Shown in pieces: positions 5,101-5,200 of a stretch of 5,200 nt of DNA. The number at the start of each line of letters is the position of its first letter. The first letter of the stretch is position 1. The translations under genes and the position numbers were made by a program. The notes beneath the pieces are model-generated. The model saw only the letters and a program-made list of their open reading frames with translations, ran no database searches and was not told the DNA's origin. Origin of the DNA: Pseudomonadota bacterium (lineage in GTDB: Bacteria; Pseudomonadota; Alphaproteobacteria; Acetobacterales; Acetobacteraceae); NCBI GenBank assembly GCA_021841985.1, contig JAKCCP010000247.1:1-5200 (forward strand), written 5' to 3'.

Positions 5101-5200
5101 TCGCGGGTATGATGGCGGGCGGGCGGCGGTTCGGCGCCGTCGCCGTGCTCGTCCTGCTGGTTTTGCCGGTGGCGCGCGCGCAAACCCCCGATGGGCCGCG
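5097..5200 (+). CDS. Secreted protein, N-terminal signal peptide only (possibly DUF2155)
   Basis: An open frame starts at ATG 5097, overlapping the preceding stop by 4 nt, and runs off the window after 34 complete codons. It encodes a clear Sec signal peptide. The n-region has R-R at 10-11, the hydrophobic core runs from about 12 to 23 (G-A-V-A-V-L-V-L-L-V-L), and a V-A-R-A cleavage motif ends at Ala28 before Q-T-P-D. The mature protein would be periplasmic or exported. Two further ATGs (5109 and 5112) could serve as the start without removing the signal. In many Alphaproteobacteria a DUF2155 protein lies near the NDUFA12 and mlaD genes, so that is my first guess, based on context alone because no mature domain is visible. 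Confidence 0.65.
   Translation, partial: MIAGMMAGGRRFGAVAVLVLLVLPVARAQTPDGP

Noticed and set aside
4483..5183. Several - strand open frames opposite mlaD and the small protein gene.
   Set aside because: They are shadows with Pro/Ser/Arg-rich translations and no motifs, lying antisense to a continuous, overlapping + strand operon.

Overview
The window is very GC-rich throughout, with codon third positions dominated by G and C. It carries a bacterial NDUFA12 homologue, a complex I accessory subunit shared between mitochondria and Alphaproteobacteria, followed directly by mlaD. This points to a high-GC alphaproteobacterium. Acetobacteraceae or another Rhodospirillales group is my best guess, from memory of similar gene neighbourhoods rather than from a search.

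Left edge (1-233, + strand): the last 76 complete codons of an FGGY-family carbohydrate kinase, cut by the window start. It converges on, and overlaps by 20 bp, the end of the next operon.

Centre (3366 down to 214, - strand): four tightly packed genes for a type II fatty-acid/polyketide-like machine. In transcription order they are a catalytically complete ketosynthase, a half-length chain-length-factor homologue with no active-site cysteine, a small hotdog dehydratase, and an SDR ketoreductase. All three junctions overlap (1, 4 and 4 nt), so translational coupling is likely. The gene types match the KS, CLF, DH and KR proteins of aryl-polyene pigment clusters (ApeO, ApeC, ApeP, ApeQ). Together they could elongate, reduce and dehydrate an ACP-bound chain into a conjugated polyene. 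The rest of such a pathway (carrier proteins, starter-unit ligase, second ketosynthase, acyltransferase, exporter) is not in this window. A PaaI-type hotdog thioesterase lies 60 bp upstream on the same strand, with a terminator-like hairpin in the gap.

Right side (4012-5200, + strand): a divergently transcribed housekeeping-type operon. It holds NDUFA12 (complex I assembly), mlaD (inner-membrane MCE protein for phospholipid transport), a 69-residue uncharacterised helical protein, and the signal peptide of a secreted protein cut by the window end, possibly a DUF2155 protein. The last three are joined by 4-nt overlaps. The 138-bp divergent intergenic region (3874-4011) has plausible promoters in both directions; the one for NDUFA12 would give a nearly leaderless mRNA.

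I saw no rRNA, tRNA, CRISPR array, insertion sequence or long repeat. The most noteworthy items are the stripped-down aryl-polyene-like gene set and the unexplained small protein next to MlaD.
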